Source of the DNA: Hemibagrus wyckioides
Lineage: Eukaryota; Chordata; Actinopteri; Siluriformes; Bagridae
NCBI RefSeq assembly: GCF_019097595.1
Contig: NC_080710.1
Location: 27,454,280 to 27,518,279 of the forward strand
Direction of reading: 5' to 3'
Length of the DNA stretch: 64,000 nucleotides
The notes below the pieces were generated by a model. The model was not told the origin of the DNA. It made no database searches and saw nothing but the letters and a program-made list of their open reading frames with translations. Both the position numbers and the translations under genes were made by a program. Each line of letters starts with the position of its first letter. Position 1 is the stretch's first letter. Below, in pieces: positions 10,085 to 23,108 of the stretch.

Positions 10085-11466
10085 ATCAGAACCAAGACCT
10101 TCAACACCTCCCCTCTCCCTCTCCCTCTCCCTCCCTCTCTCTCTCTCTCTCTCTCTCTGTCTCTGTCCCTCTCCATTTCTTTCTCTCTCTGCCACAACTT
10201 CTTGCACTCTCTGCTAGTGCTCACAACCTCTTCTAACTTCACAGCTGATCATCTCAAAAAGACAGAGAGACGAGAGAGAGAGAGAAAGAGGAAGAGATCT
10301 GTTGTTGGGGAGCTGAAATCTGGACCACTGTAGAGACAGCAGAATGTCCTGAGCATTAAATCATCAGGATTAAGGATTTTAACCACTGACCTCCAGCCAT
10401 AGACTGCTTCCCAAGCAAAAAGTCCAGACGAAGATGAACTTTATTTAATTTAATAATAACTTATCACGCAGAGGTGCCAACATGTACAGTTTAGCCATAA
10501 AATTTATGATGTTTCTCACTTCTCATTAATACAGGAGATTTTTCTTTTCTAACGAAGCAGCAGTCAAAACAGACATGAGTACATTTCACGTGAGCAGAAA
10601 AGCCAATTCTGTCCAGTGGAGAGGACACAGGACGTGAAAGACTTTCTTTTCATACCACTTTATCTTTAACATGTGAAGGTATGAGCCTTGGCCTTGTGAG
10701 ACAATGGAAAAGAAGATGGGACTTTTTTGTTTAAAAAATTGAGAAGTTGCTTATCATCACACCAGACATTTACTTTTCTGTTTTCGTCTGACCGGCAAGG
10801 ATTTTGTGGGGTGTTTGTTTTTGCCTGCTAGGATTTTCTTATTAATAACGTTGGCACCTTTGTCTCATGACAGTTCACTGTGTGACAATCCAGAGACAGA
10901 AACTGCCTTTCACTCCAAAAAACACAGTGGCGTGTTGTCTCCTTGTGGCTAACGCAGCTACTGCAGTCATCTACTCAGGAAGGACAATGTTGTGACAGAC
11001 TGAAAGACTGATGTTTCCCCTGTGCTGCTGCTGCTGCTGCTGCTGGCATTTCATCAGGGCTATGAATTGATGTCTGGCACTTCATTCCCATCTGAAACTG
11101 GATTTAAGGCTTCCTTGTCTGGGTTTTGCCTTTCATGTCACTCCACACTGCCGTTGCCTCATTCATGATAGAAACGCGATTAATCTGTGTATAGGAGTGA
11201 AAAAAAATATTCTGCACACTGTTAAGCCATCCATCTTCAGTGATTAATTTCAAACACTACTTTTGCCTCATCATTCTTATAAAGGTGCCGCAAGTCTGTT
11301 TTTTCAGAGACGTGGCATTCTACAGGATCAGACCTCCTGTTAAAGCAGCAGACCCTACAACAACAGCTCCAGATAATCAGCTCACTAACCAGATTAACCA
11401 GATCAGACGTCAGAATAGCTCTGAAAAGTAGACTTCCAATTCTAAACTGTTCTTTCACACAATAAA
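10085..11466 (+). other. snx16: Putative snx16 3'UTR
   Basis: From the stop codon to an AATAAA at 11461 there is no long open frame. The stretch holds a CT-rich tract (10109-10190), a GA-rich tract (10260-10300) and a (CTG)7 run at 11025-11045. A second AATAAA lies near 12305, so the real end is unproven. Confidence 0.45.
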
Positions 11467-11608
11467 AGTATTTTGCTTTTTGTTAAGCGACAGGAATATT
11501 TTCCTTTCTGTATTTTTTTTTTTTTTTTTTTTTTTTTTGTAAAGGCCCTAAATTTACAAAATCTCCTCAGCTGGTTTAATGTGATGGTCGGTCGCCGTGA
11601 TCACAAAA

Positions 11609-11928
11609 TTTACCACCTAGGAACTTTTTATAGGAATAGGATCACCGTAAAATTCAAGACAAGAACGTTAGTAGCCTAAAAAAACACTAAACGTGTCCGC
11701 GAAGTTAGTTTTTTGTGTGTAAATATGTTCAGGTGATCACTTTCACGGCTATTTTCCAGAGCTATGTACCACATTCACGTTTAAAGCTTCCGCTGCTTGT
11801 AAATGGTCACGTCGGGTCACATGTTGCACTTTAATATCTGCTGGGATTGTGGGATACGGGGCGCGTGTAGGCTAGCAGGCAAAGCTTCCTATGTTTGAAT
11901 GCTACATATAGCTTCAAATGAAGCCCAG
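11609..11928 (+). repeat. 320-bp segment duplicated in inverted form in the Tc1 element
   Basis: Partner of 8170-8489, lying downstream of the snx16 coding region. It runs from TTTACCACCTAGG to TGAAGCCCAG. No coding potential is seen. It is the likelier source copy because the other interrupts a transposon. Confidence 0.9.
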
Positions 11929-13003
11929 TGCCTTTATCTGCATCTTATATATTTATATGTATACACGATTATTTTATTTGTTTGTGTGTGTGTGCACAAA
12001 ATGTGCAGATCCTTCCGAAATCAACTTCCCTGCTAACGTAGTGCCTTGCATTTCTTCTTGGGGAAAAAAAACTGACGTTTGCGTTGCTATTTTTCACTCT
12101 GTTTTCTTTTCCTTTAGGGTTGATGCCAAATCACTATACTGGCTATAGAGATGACTTTAGACATGATGCAAATAATTCACGTCTGTAGTCAAAGCATTAC
12201 TGACATAAATCCACACAGTCACCCTTTATTGTCATTTCTGGGATCATACACTTGTCATATTTCACTAAACTGCACATTTAATGTTTCACGTTGTTCTGAA
12301 TGACAATAAATTAACGTTTGTATGACGTCTGTGATGATCAGATCCACGGTTAGGTTCATTGTTTACTCCTAGACAACTTCTCATAAAAAAAAAAAAAATG
12401 AATATGCAACTGTTCAGTAGATGCGATTAAAAATGTTGAAAAAGTTCCTTTGGTTCATCTTGACGTTTGTCTTGTTATTTAGCCGCAGACGAATTTCCTT
12501 TTGGCTCATTGAAATGTAACACTTGGAGAGAGAGAGAGAATAAAAATCTGTGTGGATTTACATTAGCATCTTTTCCGCAGATCTTATAGAAGTATATTTG
12601 GTTCACATGGACATGAAAGTCTGTTGAGGGATAATAAAAGTTTTCAGAGGTATTTTCATTTTGTGTAATTTTGTGGATTTATTTGTCGTCTCATCTGCAC
12701 TCTTTTAGCTTTTTTGTGTAATTCTTCTTTATTGTAGCAGGGAGGTTTTGCCGCTAGGTGGCAGTAATTATCTGTCTAAACCACCTTTTGGAGAATTTTT
12801 GATCATTTTAATCTTTTTATATTAATAATGCGATTCACACATGGTGTACAATTAATGAAATGGATGTCTCCAGTAATTATCGATTTTTATTAAACTTATA
12901 AACTACAACTATATAAAACTATACTATATTGTATAGTTGTATACAACTATACAAACTATATAAAAACAACTATATAATATTCAACTATATAAAACGATGA
13001 ATT
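11929..13003. other. Intergenic or extended 3'UTR, AT-rich
   Basis: Holds an AATAAA near 12305 and an AT-rich self-complementary stretch around 12895-12995 made of ACTATATAAAACTAT words. No gene is seen. Confidence 0.5.
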
Positions 13004-13460
13004 ACACCGATCAGGCATAACATTATGAACAGTGACAGGTGACGTGAATAACTGATGATCTCCTCATCATGGCACCTGTTAGTGGGTGGGATATATCAGG
13101 CAGCAAGTCAACATTTTGTCCTCAAAGTTGATGTGTTAGAAGCAGGAACAATGGGCAAGCGTAAGGATTTGAGCGAGTATGACGAAGGGACAAATCGTGA
13201 TGGTTAGACCACTGGATCAGAGCATCTCCAAAACTGCAGCTCTTATGGGGTGTTCCTGGTCTGCAGTGGTCAGTATCTATCAAAAGTATCCTTTAAGTTC
13301 TGTAAGTATCTGCTGCTAATGTCTTGGTGCCAGATACCACAGCACATCTTCAGGGATTAGTGGAGTCCATGCCTTTATAGGTCAGGGCTGTTTTGGCAGC
13401 AAAAGGAGGATGAACACAATATTAGACCGGTGGTTATAATGTTATGCCTGATCAGTGTAT
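13004..13460 (+). mobile_element. Tc1-like family B copy with short 3' transposase remnant
   Basis: Ends are TACACCGATCAGGCATAACA and TTATGCCTGATCAGTGTA. Besides the HTH half it keeps 'GGTGCCAGATACCACAGCAC' near 13330, which belongs to the extreme 3' end of the parent transposase region. The deletion therefore removed only the middle. Confidence 0.88.
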
Positions 13461-13811
13461 ATGACTATAGTATTGATATAAAGTGTGCAGTTTTTAGTGC
13501 ATAGTGAAAACTGCAGAAAATTAAACAAAGTGAGGTCAGGGCGGTCGTTAAGGAGGCCGTCCTCAGCCTGCTTGAATGAATTTCTGCCCTACATTGTAAT
13601 TCATCTGAAGTAATCAGTAAGCGTTATCCTGTTCTTTCAAGAAACTGGAGCACGACTGATATACCGTACACCTGATGGATGGATGAATAGATGCATAGAT
13701 TAGCCAAAGAACAAAGGACATTAAATACACAAAATCAGTACACATTACACAATGTGCATATTTATACATACAGGATATGCACATGGAATACAAAGACCAA
13801 AAATATAGTCA

Positions 13812-14045
13812 GTTCAATTCAATTTATTTGTATAGCGCTTTTAGCAATGCACATTGTCTCAAAGCAGCTTTACAGAAGTATAGAAACATAGAACAAATTA
13901 TAAAGTTTTAAGTTTAGTTACTATTTTATCCCTAATGAGCAAGCCTGAGGCGATGGTGGTGAGGAAAAACTCCCTGAGATGATGTGAGTAAGAAACCTTG
14001 AGAGGAACCAGGCTCAGAAGGGAACCTCATCCTTATTTGGGTCAG
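13812..14045 (+). repeat. Fish interspersed repeat, family E
   Basis: Starts CAATTCAATTTATTTGTATA, continues GCGCTTTTAGCAATGCAC and ends with ACCTTGAGAGGAACCAGGCT and CCTCATCCTTATTTGGGT. Other pieces lie near 16.6, 23.3, 33.0 and 37.0 kb. This is a widespread teleost repeat with no coding capacity here. Confidence 0.8.
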
Positions 14046-14377
14046 TCGACATTGACTGTTAAGCTTTCTGTGATCCTGTTCCAAGATTTTCTGCTCACCA
14101 CAGACTGTTTACCTGAGTTACCTGACTGAGTTACCATAGCCTCCCTATCAGCTTTAACTAGTCTGGATATTCTCCTCTGATCTCTAACATCAAAATCTTT
14201 GTCATCTCCTCCTGCAGAGGAGCCATTCACTGGATGGCCTTGTTTTTAATTCCATGCACACAAACTTGGAAAATAAATAAAATAATATTGAAATGGCCTT
14301 CATCACACTAAATGGTGAAAAGTTTACAGAAATCTGACCATCACACCAATTCACTCTTCTTATGCTTTCCACTAGAT

Positions 14378-14570
14378 CAGGGATGTCCAATCTTATCTGC
14401 AGAGGGCCAGTGTGGGTGCAGATTTTCATACCAATCAAGCAGGAGCTACACCCGATTCCATCTGGTTAATCAGCTGATCTTGACTTTCAGTAGACTCGGA
14501 TGTGGCTTCGGCTTGGTTGGAATGATAACCTGCACCCACACTGGTCCTTTGTGGATACTCCTGCACTAGA
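14378..14570. mobile_element. Palindromic MITE-like element, probably hAT-derived
   Basis: The left end reads CAGGGATGTCCAATCTTATC, then GGGCCAGTGTGGGTGCAG. The right end carries the inverse CTGCACCCACACTGGTCC and closes near CCTGCACTAG. Most of its 190 bp can fold back. The pattern is a common fish MITE; assignment to hAT rests on its CAGGG-type ends. Confidence 0.7.
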
Positions 14571-14765
14571 TGTTGGATCATGGCTGATGGGATTTGTGAT
14601 CATTCAGTTACAAGAGCGTTAGTGAGATCAGACACTGATGTTGGGATGGTGAGGAGGTCTGGGGTGTAGTCAGTAGTTCCAGATCATCCCAAAGGTGTTC
14701 ATTGGGATTGAGCAAGAGTCAGGGCTCTGTACAGGACACTCAGGTTCATCCACTTCCACTTATAT
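14571..14765 (-). mobile_element. Tc1-like family D remnant
   Basis: In reverse orientation it carries the same words as the copies at 27.5 and 59.3 kb (CTAGATGTTGGATCATG, ATCCCAAAGGTGTTCATTGG, CAGGGCTCTGTACAGGACAC). These match the [12 protein letters not shown] region of a Tc1 transposase after decay. Confidence 0.65.
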
Positions 14766-15414
14766 CAATTTTCAAAATCCAGACTATTGGAGTTAATTAG
14801 AAGAATATGTAGGGTAGTAGGTATGAAATGTAGAAGACCAAAAGTCTGAAATACAGCCATGTACTTGGCAGCCATGTCTTCTATCAATCATCCTCTTTCA
14901 CAGAACTGTTCAAGGTGAAATTGCCAGCCTGAAGAAAGAAGGGAGGCTGACAATGAAGTATTGGCCAGTAAAGTATTAGCCGGTTAGTACTGGAAAAATC
15001 AAACCATTTTTCAAACTATGTTATGCCACTGTCAAGAAATAAAGAGTCTTCTATCCTCACCTTGCCTGCATCAAATCAGAGTAAGGCACTACACCAGAGC
15101 AGGTAGTTGCATTAGCTTCTTTAACAGTCATCAAAAAGAGAGAAGAGGAAGATAAACCTCCTCCATCATCCTGTACTCCAGAAACTCACTGCTCAGCTGC
15201 TGCTGATTTGCCTGGAGCAGTCTTCCACGTGGATGATGAAGTATGGATAGATGGAGGGAAATTCATCTCGGCACTAAATAAAGTTCTATCTGCAACATCG
15301 AAGTTTAGGCGTCTGTGTTGTCAGTGCTTGTAAGCTTAACAATCGTTTTGTCCACTTTTCGCTGTGAAAGGTTGCTCTCCAGTGCCAACTTTACCAACCT
15401 TTTGTAGAATCTTG

Positions 15415-15850
15415 GATCATTTATGGCATTAGGCAGATTGCTCTTATCCAGAGCGACCTACATTTATCTCATTTATACAACTGAGGGTTAAGGGCCTTGC
15501 TCAGAGGCCCAGCAGTGGCCTGGGATTCAAACTCATGACCTTCCAATCAGTAGGCCAACGCCTTAACCACTGATCTACCACTTCCCCCTTGTGGGTCACA
15601 ATCACCACTGTTCGAATGGATCATTGGATAAAAGACATGTATGTTGTTTTATATTTATAAGTAAATATACTGTATACATTATATAGCCGAACACCTGATC
15701 ATCAAAAGTTATAAACACACGTTTGTATAGAATGTCTTTGTATCCTGTAGTGTTACAAATTTCCTTCCCTGGATCTAAGAGGCTAAAACCTGTTCCAGCA
15801 CGACACTGCACCTATGAACAAAGCTCCATGAAGACACTGTGTGTGTTAAG
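15415..15850 (+). repeat. Composite repeat: SINE-like tail plus Tc1 family D end
   Basis: Begins with the fish motif GCTCTTATCCAGAGCGACCT, continues GTTAAGGGCCTTGCTCAGAG and GGATTCAAACTCATGACC, and then runs into a Tc1-like end (GCCGAACACCTGATCATC). The same order, including the text between the two parts, recurs at 27178-27480. Confidence 0.75.
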
Positions 15851-16189
15851 GTTCGAATGAAAAAGCTCAAATGTCCTGGCTCTTGACCATTCCTGCTCCA
15901 GGAGTGCTGTATCATAGCTGCCCCTGTGCTCTGACCCCAACTTCCTCAGCTGGGATATGCGAAGAAAAGTGTGCTGTAATGTATGCGTGGTGATAATAAA
16001 GGCTTCTTGCCCTCAGTTCGTCTTCTAACAATGGACACTGTCACAAAGCAGCCTTAAATCAATTTTCTTTCTTAAACAAGAGCATTTTATTAAATAAAAG
16101 CCTTAGATTACGTTAATCCAACATACTAGTCTGGTGTATGAGCTGTTAATACTCTACCATTATACAATATTAACCCTATTACCAGTACA

Positions 16190-16530
16190 CTGCCATTTCA
16201 TTCCACTGAGTGAATAAAAATGGACTTAATCAGTATAAACAAGTGAATTATTTTCTCACCACAAGTCTGATATAAAATGAACAAGACTCTGATGGATTTC
16301 AGTGTGAGACGTATGTTCTGGCCTCTGTTGGATAACCTTACACAGAATTTTAGTGGTTGAAGATAAACACCTTTCAGATTTTAGCTGCTTATGAACAAGC
16401 ACTTGGGGCATCTCAGAGAGCAAGAATTGGTTTGATATCAACATTTACTTTGAAGATGCAAAACGTTTGTGTGGAAATAAACCCACTCAATTTTGGGGGG
16501 GCTTCTGGAACTTCCTATAAATATATTGCC
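16190..16530 (+). repeat. Dispersed repeat, family F (pair of 60110-60385)
   Basis: Shares CCACAAGTCTGATATAAAAT, ATAACCTTACACAGAATTTT and GGGGCATCTCAGAGAGCA with the reverse complement of 60110-60385. Family unknown. No conserved frame is evident. Confidence 0.75.
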
Positions 16531-16599
16531 CCTAGGTGTAAAAACATAAACATGGAAAACTACAAATTCTTAAAGCCCTGAGTGTCTGCTTTCATATGA

Positions 16600-16905
16600 A
16601 TTCAATTCAGTTCAATTCAATTTTATTTCTATAGCGCCTTTTACAATGGACATTGTCTCAAAGCAGCTTTACAAAAGAAGATAAACAGAGAAAGGAGAGG
16701 GGGGGGAAATAAATAAATAAATAGAAAAAAAATTTTTATTAAAAATATTATATTAAAAATTATTATATATAAAAAAAAATATAACTTTTAATATAATAAA
16801 AAATAAAATAAAAATAAAAAAATGTATTAAAAATGATTAAATTAAATTATTAAACTATTTTATCCTTATTTTATTTTATTTTATTTTATCCCTAATGAGC
16901 AAGCC
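16600..16905 (+). repeat. Fish interspersed repeat, family E, with AT-rich expansion
   Basis: Starts TTCAATTCAATTTTATTTCT and GCCTTTTACAATGGACATTG, then has a low-complexity A/T region (16700-16885) and resumes at CCTAATGAGCAAGCC. The internal AT tract is specific to this copy. Confidence 0.75.
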
Positions 16906-17869
16906 ATTGAACATTTTTATTTTATTTCACTAATCAGTATGTGTTTATATTAGAAAGCATCCTTCTTACAAGTAATGATGGTCACATAAGCTGAGCGGTG
17001 TTATTATAGATTGTGTATTTAGGATATGTAAATATGGATTTAAATCAGGAAGGTCTGGGACAACCTCGAGTCCGAGATGAAACCAATATGTCTAAAAGTT
17101 CTGGAATGAAGCTTAATTTCATTACACGGTCATTTGAATTTAGTTCCATTTGTAGTGCCATTTCACCGCTCACAACTATCTGTGTTGGTATTAATAGTGA
17201 CATCCTTGTCGTTCCAGTATTGTCAGGATGTGGTCTTGCTGTCTTTCTTGCCTTTTTGAACTTTCTGACTTTTTAGTAGGCATAAATGAGACAAAGGCTT
17301 CTTTTCCCCTGTCACTCCTCAAGAGCTGGTTTATGAATCATGAAGAATCCTGCAACATCTTAGCCAAGAAGAAGTAGTTTCAGAGGTTTTAATATACTGT
17401 AAAAATCCAGGTGAGCTGATTATTTATCACCGTTGTAGAGAAGAGAGAAGTGGCAAGCTGGAATAAAGTTCTACAGCACGTCTTGTGATTTACAGCTGTC
17501 TGGCATGCCGCAGGACGGGTCTGGAAGATGTTAGCCGGAACAGAGATCTCAGGTTTTTGGAAAAAAACAGTCCTTGGCTTTCACTTTAAAGCCTTGTGGA
17601 TGCACAGAATCTTAAGCTCAACGAAGGATCTGTAAATTACTAATGCCCTGGTATGTTTGCATCAAATTATTATTATTTTATATATATTTATAATATCATA
17701 TATCATATATCCGCCACCCCAGATTGGTGCTCTTTGTAAGATCAGTGTTGCCCAAACTAAACACACAGTGCTGCTGGATGCTCAAATCTGATTGGACAGA
17801 AGGTACTGATTCATTTTTTATGGATCCGATCTACCTGATTAGTCCTGGTGGCTTGTCTATTGGAAACCA
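16906..17869. other. Intergenic, no recognisable feature
   Basis: Only short open frames without protein-like character, plus a small AT-rich patch at 17665-17710. Confidence 0.5.
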
Positions 17870-18117
17870 TACACCAATCAGGCATAACATTATGACCACC
17901 TGCCTAATATTGTGTTGGTCTCCCTCCCAACAGCCCTGACCCATCATGCACTGTGTATTCTGACACCTTTCTATCAGAACCAGCAATTTGAGCAACAGTC
18001 TGTTGGATCGGATCACACGGGCCAGCCTTCGCTCCACACGTGCATCGGTGAGCCTTGACCCTGTCGCCGGTTCACCACTGTTCCTTCCCTGGACCTCTTT
18101 TGATAGATACTGACCAC
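17870..18117 (-). mobile_element. Tc1-like family B fragment
   Basis: Starts TACACCAATCAGGCATAACA on the + strand and breaks off at TTGATAGATACTGACCACAT, inside the HTH region. Truncated. Confidence 0.85.
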
Positions 18118-19688
18118 ATTTTATAAATGTTCTGCATTGAACACTGAATGTAACTACAAATGGATAAAACAGCGTGATGTTCGGTGAACACGGTTGTGGG
18201 ATGTGCTGTTACAGGAAAATAATCCAATTTCTCTCTCTTTTACATCACCCCACTCCTCTGTGTATTTTTCCGACTGTCATCATATCCTTTCCGACAACCG
18301 CACACCCTGTCATGTTTTACAAAAAAAATCCACATTATAATTCAGTTCAAGCGTCCCGGACATGTCTGCTGCTCCTCCGATTTCAACTCTACCGCTGTGT
18401 CAGTAATACGAAGCCTCCCGAAATAATAAATAACATTAAAGGACAATCTTAAGGTTATTATCACAGCTTTCTGTAGATGTGTAAAAAACGACTGGATTCT
18501 TGCCTGGCTCTGAGGACACTCTGCTTTGCATCAGGCCCGCTTGCTTACAGCATGGAATAATGCTGCATTGGAAAAGAAAACAGCTGTTTGCAGTTGTCTA
18601 TGGAGCAGCTAATGTGACTTGGTGGTTTTATAAGGAATAAAACACCGCAGGTCAATGCTGTTTAAAGGAAAATAATGTATTACAGGGATGCTGTGGCCTG
18701 ATTCGAAGCAGATCAGTGTTAAAATCGTGGACTACGTTATGTTTTTATGTTTTTATGAAGTCATGCCGCGGCCCTAAAAGAGACGTTGTTTTGAGGTGAA
18801 TATTGTTGGGGTATAATTCAGTTTCATTTAACTCGGTCTAATTGCTTTTAAAATGCATTACTATATAGTATGGAGTTACTTTGTAACTGCAACATCTTAA
18901 AGAAGTCCCGCTTCTGTCTCTGATTTCCCAAGAATAACGTACAAGATGAAAATTGCATCCTGATGCTAGATATTTCCCCAGTTTCATCCTGTGACTCTTG
19001 TACCAGAAAAAGAAAAAAAAGAAAAAAGAAAACAAAGCTTCAATTTTTATACTCAATTCACAAATAAACGTCTCTTGATTTGAATATTTTGTCCCATGAT
19101 GTTCTGTTAGTAAAATAAGTCTCACTAAAATCTGGTTTGTTTTCACTCTCAGAATAGTCTATAGACAACACCAGATGTTTCTAATTATGGAAATGAGATA
19201 AAGTGAGGAGAAAATGTGGAGTGCACTGCGAGTACCCTCTAAAACTGCTTGGAGAGTAAAAAGAGTTATTTATTTCGGTGTATTCCAGAAGGTTTGACTG
19301 AAGATAAAATTTTTTTTTTTTAAAAGTCTGGTATGAAACTGTTGCCTTTTATTTATGGGAACAGAAGTGCTTAAGCATCTATATACAGTGAAATTCTTAC
19401 GCTACATTTCTTCCCAGACATAGTGTGTAAAAAGTGGGTTTGCTGTCCTAAAGTACAACTGTGGTATTAGAGAAATTGGATCACATATTCAGTACTATAA
19501 ATAATTAACATATTCAGAGGCAGTGACATAATAAGTGATAATGAGAAAAGTTCAGTGGAGGTGGCAAAATGCTTGGAAAGAACACATCTTCAGCCTTATA
19601 GTTTTTCATCCTTCCATTCCATCAAATAGAAGATGTAGATTTCTGTATTCTGCATTAGCATAATATCTACAAAGTTCTCTTAATATTA
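18118..19688. other. Intergenic, no recognisable feature
   Basis: No family is recognised. Short A-rich and T-rich runs lie near 19005-19035 and 19308-19322. Confidence 0.5.
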
Positions 19689-20230
19689 TACACTGATCAG
19701 GCATGACATTATGACCACTGACAGATGACGTGAATAACACTGATGATCTCCTCATCATGGCACCTGTCAGTGGGTGGGATATATTAGGCAGCAAGTCAAC
19801 ATTTTGTCCTCAAAGTTGATGTGTTAGAAGCAGGAAGAATGGACAAGAGTAAGGATTTGAGCGAGTTTGACGAAGGGACGAATTGTGATGGCTAGACCAC
19901 TGGATCAGAACATCTCCAAAACTGCAGCTCTTGTGGGGTGTTCCCGGTCTGCAGTGGTCAGTATCTATCAAAAGTGGTCCAAGGAAGGAACAGTGGTGAA
20001 CCCGCGACAGGGTCATGGGCGGCCAAGGCTCATTGATGCACGTGGGGAGTGAAGGCTGACCCGTGTGATCCGATCCAACAGACGAGCTACTGTTGATCAA
20101 ACTGCTGAAGAAGTTAATGCTGGTTCTGATAGAAAGGTGTCAGAATACACAGTGCATGATGGGTCAGGGCTGTTTTGGCAGCAAAAAGGGGACTGACACA
20201 ATATTAGGCAGGATCAGGGCCATAATAATA
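19689..20230 (+). mobile_element. Tc1-like family B copy, best preserved HTH half
   Basis: Starts TACACTGATCAGGCATGACA. The frame at 19867-20052 encodes [20 protein letters not shown] and [20 protein letters not shown], the paired-like DNA-binding domain. A stop appears at GE*. The right terminal repeat is damaged. Confidence 0.9.
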
Positions 20231-22711
20231 AAAAAGAGGAGTGGGAGGGTTGTTTTGTGTGTTTGTTTGTTAGTTTATTTTTTTAAATTGTGACGACGCA
20301 TGAGAAAACAACAAAACTCGAATCGCAGAACCTGAACTTTCAACCTGAACTTACAAAAGTCGGACTTTGCAGTCTTCAACGCCACACTGGTATGTTAGGC
20401 AACAAAATGTGGACTGAATTCAACGAAAAGCCTCTCTATTGTTATATATGTATTGTATGTGTGTGTGAGTGGCAGAGTGGAGTTGTCAGTGGGAGGTTAA
20501 TGATGCTTTGGGGATTTTTGGTGGCTTTTGGTTTCAGGACTCGTGTGAAGTACCAGGATATTTTGGTTGTAGAAGAAACGAGGACTCTGTCATATCCAGA
20601 ATCGTGTGTGATCAGTACAATGCAAAGCAAACATGTTCAACAGTTGATGTTAATATCTCTAGGGGATTCTTCAGCTAGTAATAATCGTAAGAGTCCTTGT
20701 GGAGAAAGTTTATTAGGGAAAAATCGATGTACTGATCTACTGACTGCTTTATTCACAGAGAACATTTGCAGCACAGAACAACATTTTCTCATAAACAGCT
20801 CAGAGAGGAATGTTTCTGAAGCCACAGAACTGCTTTCATCGTTCGGTGAAATATGAAGCAGGTAGACCAAGACCAAGGCCATGTAAGAGTAGACATGATT
20901 TATTTTTGTTTTTCAACATGCTTTGCAGATAGCATAATATTCTCTAAATTAACCTTCTTATCCCATAAAACAGTGTTTCTCCAGTGTTGGTCATGTAGTA
21001 GCTAAGGGAAACAATGAAATGCACAGAATGATGGTTTTCCATGGCCAGGATTGAAGAGCTCTGCTGTAAGAGGTTTATATTTATAGTCATCTCGAATACA
21101 ATTCTTTCCAGCGCATCTTTTCCAGTCTTTTCACCTGAATCTCAATCTGCCATATTCGAAGCATGTGTCCAAGAATTACAATTTTCATGTCTACGTGTTT
21201 TTTCTAAATTCATATTTATCCTGTGGTTTATCCTGAGAGCACATTTATTCAGAGCGATTTAAATAGACAACCTAGATGTTTGGTTCTTGGCACATGGAAG
21301 GAAACTGGAGAACCATGAAGAAACCCATGCAAACATGGGAAATCCTGGAGCTACCTACTGAACCAGAACGCAAAATTTTGCCTGACATTTTAACTGAACT
21401 AGAAATTCTGAAAATATGACTGAAAATTTGCAAAAACAAAATCGGTTCTTGCCTGTTCTGAGCACAATTTCCTCTTTAGTTCATTCAAATGACTTTTTAC
21501 TTTTTTTTACAGCATTGCTCCTGTTTCGAAGATTTTGATTAAACTCGATAAACTCAACACAACATTTCTCTCACATTTCTCTCTTAGCCTAAGACCTGTA
21601 TTGTTTGCAGTGGTGGACTGGGACAATAATTCATGTGTGTTCATGTAATCCACCAGACTGCTAATTTTGTAGGCTAACCCTATTAGTTGATGTAACAGGC
21701 AGAGAACCAGACGAATTATAAATGAATAAACAGGCCTAAATGAACCCTCAAAAACTCTCCAGGAATACACCATCTATATTAACACACCACGGACAAATAT
21801 GAAATTGGCTTACACTTTTACACAGATACACGTTTAAATGTTGAAATATATATATATATATAACATAACAATGTTCACTCAATGGCATAAGAACAGACCA
21901 GTAAGAGTGAACAGTCAGTAATTAGCACTAGTACACCAAAAATCTGGTCAAATTTGGCACTAGAAAATACTCTATCCCCATCTCTAAAACAGTGTGCTAG
22001 TTTGTCATGCTTTTCTACATGCTCTTTTAAAACTTCTATAGTTATATATTTTTAAAAATATATTTTGTGGAGCTTGCACAAAGTGGACTTCTTAGGCGAT
22101 GCTGTAGATGCGCGTGTGCAGGTAACTAATTTTTATTTATTCAAAGAAATCTTGACCTCTATTCTACTTCTATGCTATCTACTTGATTTCTTTCTTTTTT
22201 TTTATTATGTAAAAACCTTGACCCACTAACACTAGTACTCTCTATTCTATCTATGTTTTATTCTTTTTATTTATTATGAAAAATTATGCTGCGTTAGACT
22301 AAACAAGACTTGTCACAGCACAGCACTTACATATTGTTGCTCATTTGTTGGTTTGACTGTAACTATTGTAAGTTGCTTTGGATGAAAGCGTCTAAATGAT
22401 AAATGTAATTGTGACTGACCTGCTCCCCATATTCGAGTGTACACTCTTGCGGTACTTTGACGTTCGATACCAGCTCGGTCTGCTCAAGTCGAATGCACCT
22501 ATTACCTGCCTCTGGAAATAGGCAATTATTCAGTGCGTCACTGACGTTGGGTCATGTGGTGATGTCATTTTCTCTCTGCAATTTCCTTATTCGTAGATTG
22601 TGGGGTCCGTCAATTCATTCCTAGCTGCATACCAGCTTATCGCACGTCAAGGTGATCGACTGCACAGCGGCAGGCCAGACCAACGGGAAATGTCCGCCCC
22701 TGATTGTTAGA
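20231..22711. other. Intergenic; one 188-codon open frame, no recognised gene
   Basis: A + strand frame at 20290-20856 is open for 188 codons but has no recognisable domain. A short fish-repeat piece (GGAAACTGGAGAACCATGAA) lies near 21300-21385, a (TA)n tract at 21845-21861, and a SINE-like tail scrap (GTAAGTTGCTTTGGATGAAA) at 22369. Confidence 0.5.
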
Positions 22712-23108
22712 TACACTGATCCAGTATAACATTATGACCACTGAGAGGTGAAGTGAATAAGACTGATGATCTCCTCATCATGGCACCTGTTAGTGGGTGG
22801 GATATATTAGGCAGCAAGTGAACATTTTGTCCTCAAAGTTGATGTTAGAAGCAGGAAAAATGGACAAGTGTAAGGATTTGAGCGAGTTTGATGAAGGGCC
22901 AAATTGTGATGGCTAGACCACTGGATCAGATCATCTCCAAAACTGCAGCTCTTGTGGGGTGTTCCCAGTCTGCAGTGGTCAGTATCTATCAAAAGTGGTG
23001 CAAGGAAGGAACAGTGGTGAACCCGCGACAGGGTCATGGGCGAAATGCACGTGAGGAGCGAAAGCTGGCCCATGTGATCCGATCTAACAAACGAGCTACT
23101 GCAGATGA
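22712..23108 (+). mobile_element. Tc1-like family B copy, 3' truncated
   Basis: Starts TACACTGATCCAGTATAACA and holds the HTH-coding region. Just after ACGAGCTACTGCAGATGAG it switches to unrelated DNA, so the right end is lost. Confidence 0.88.

Noticed and set aside
15520..15545. tRNA B-box-like text (GGGATTCAAACTCATGACC)
   Set aside because: No A box, acceptor stem or cloverleaf around it; it is part of a SINE-like tail repeated elsewhere.
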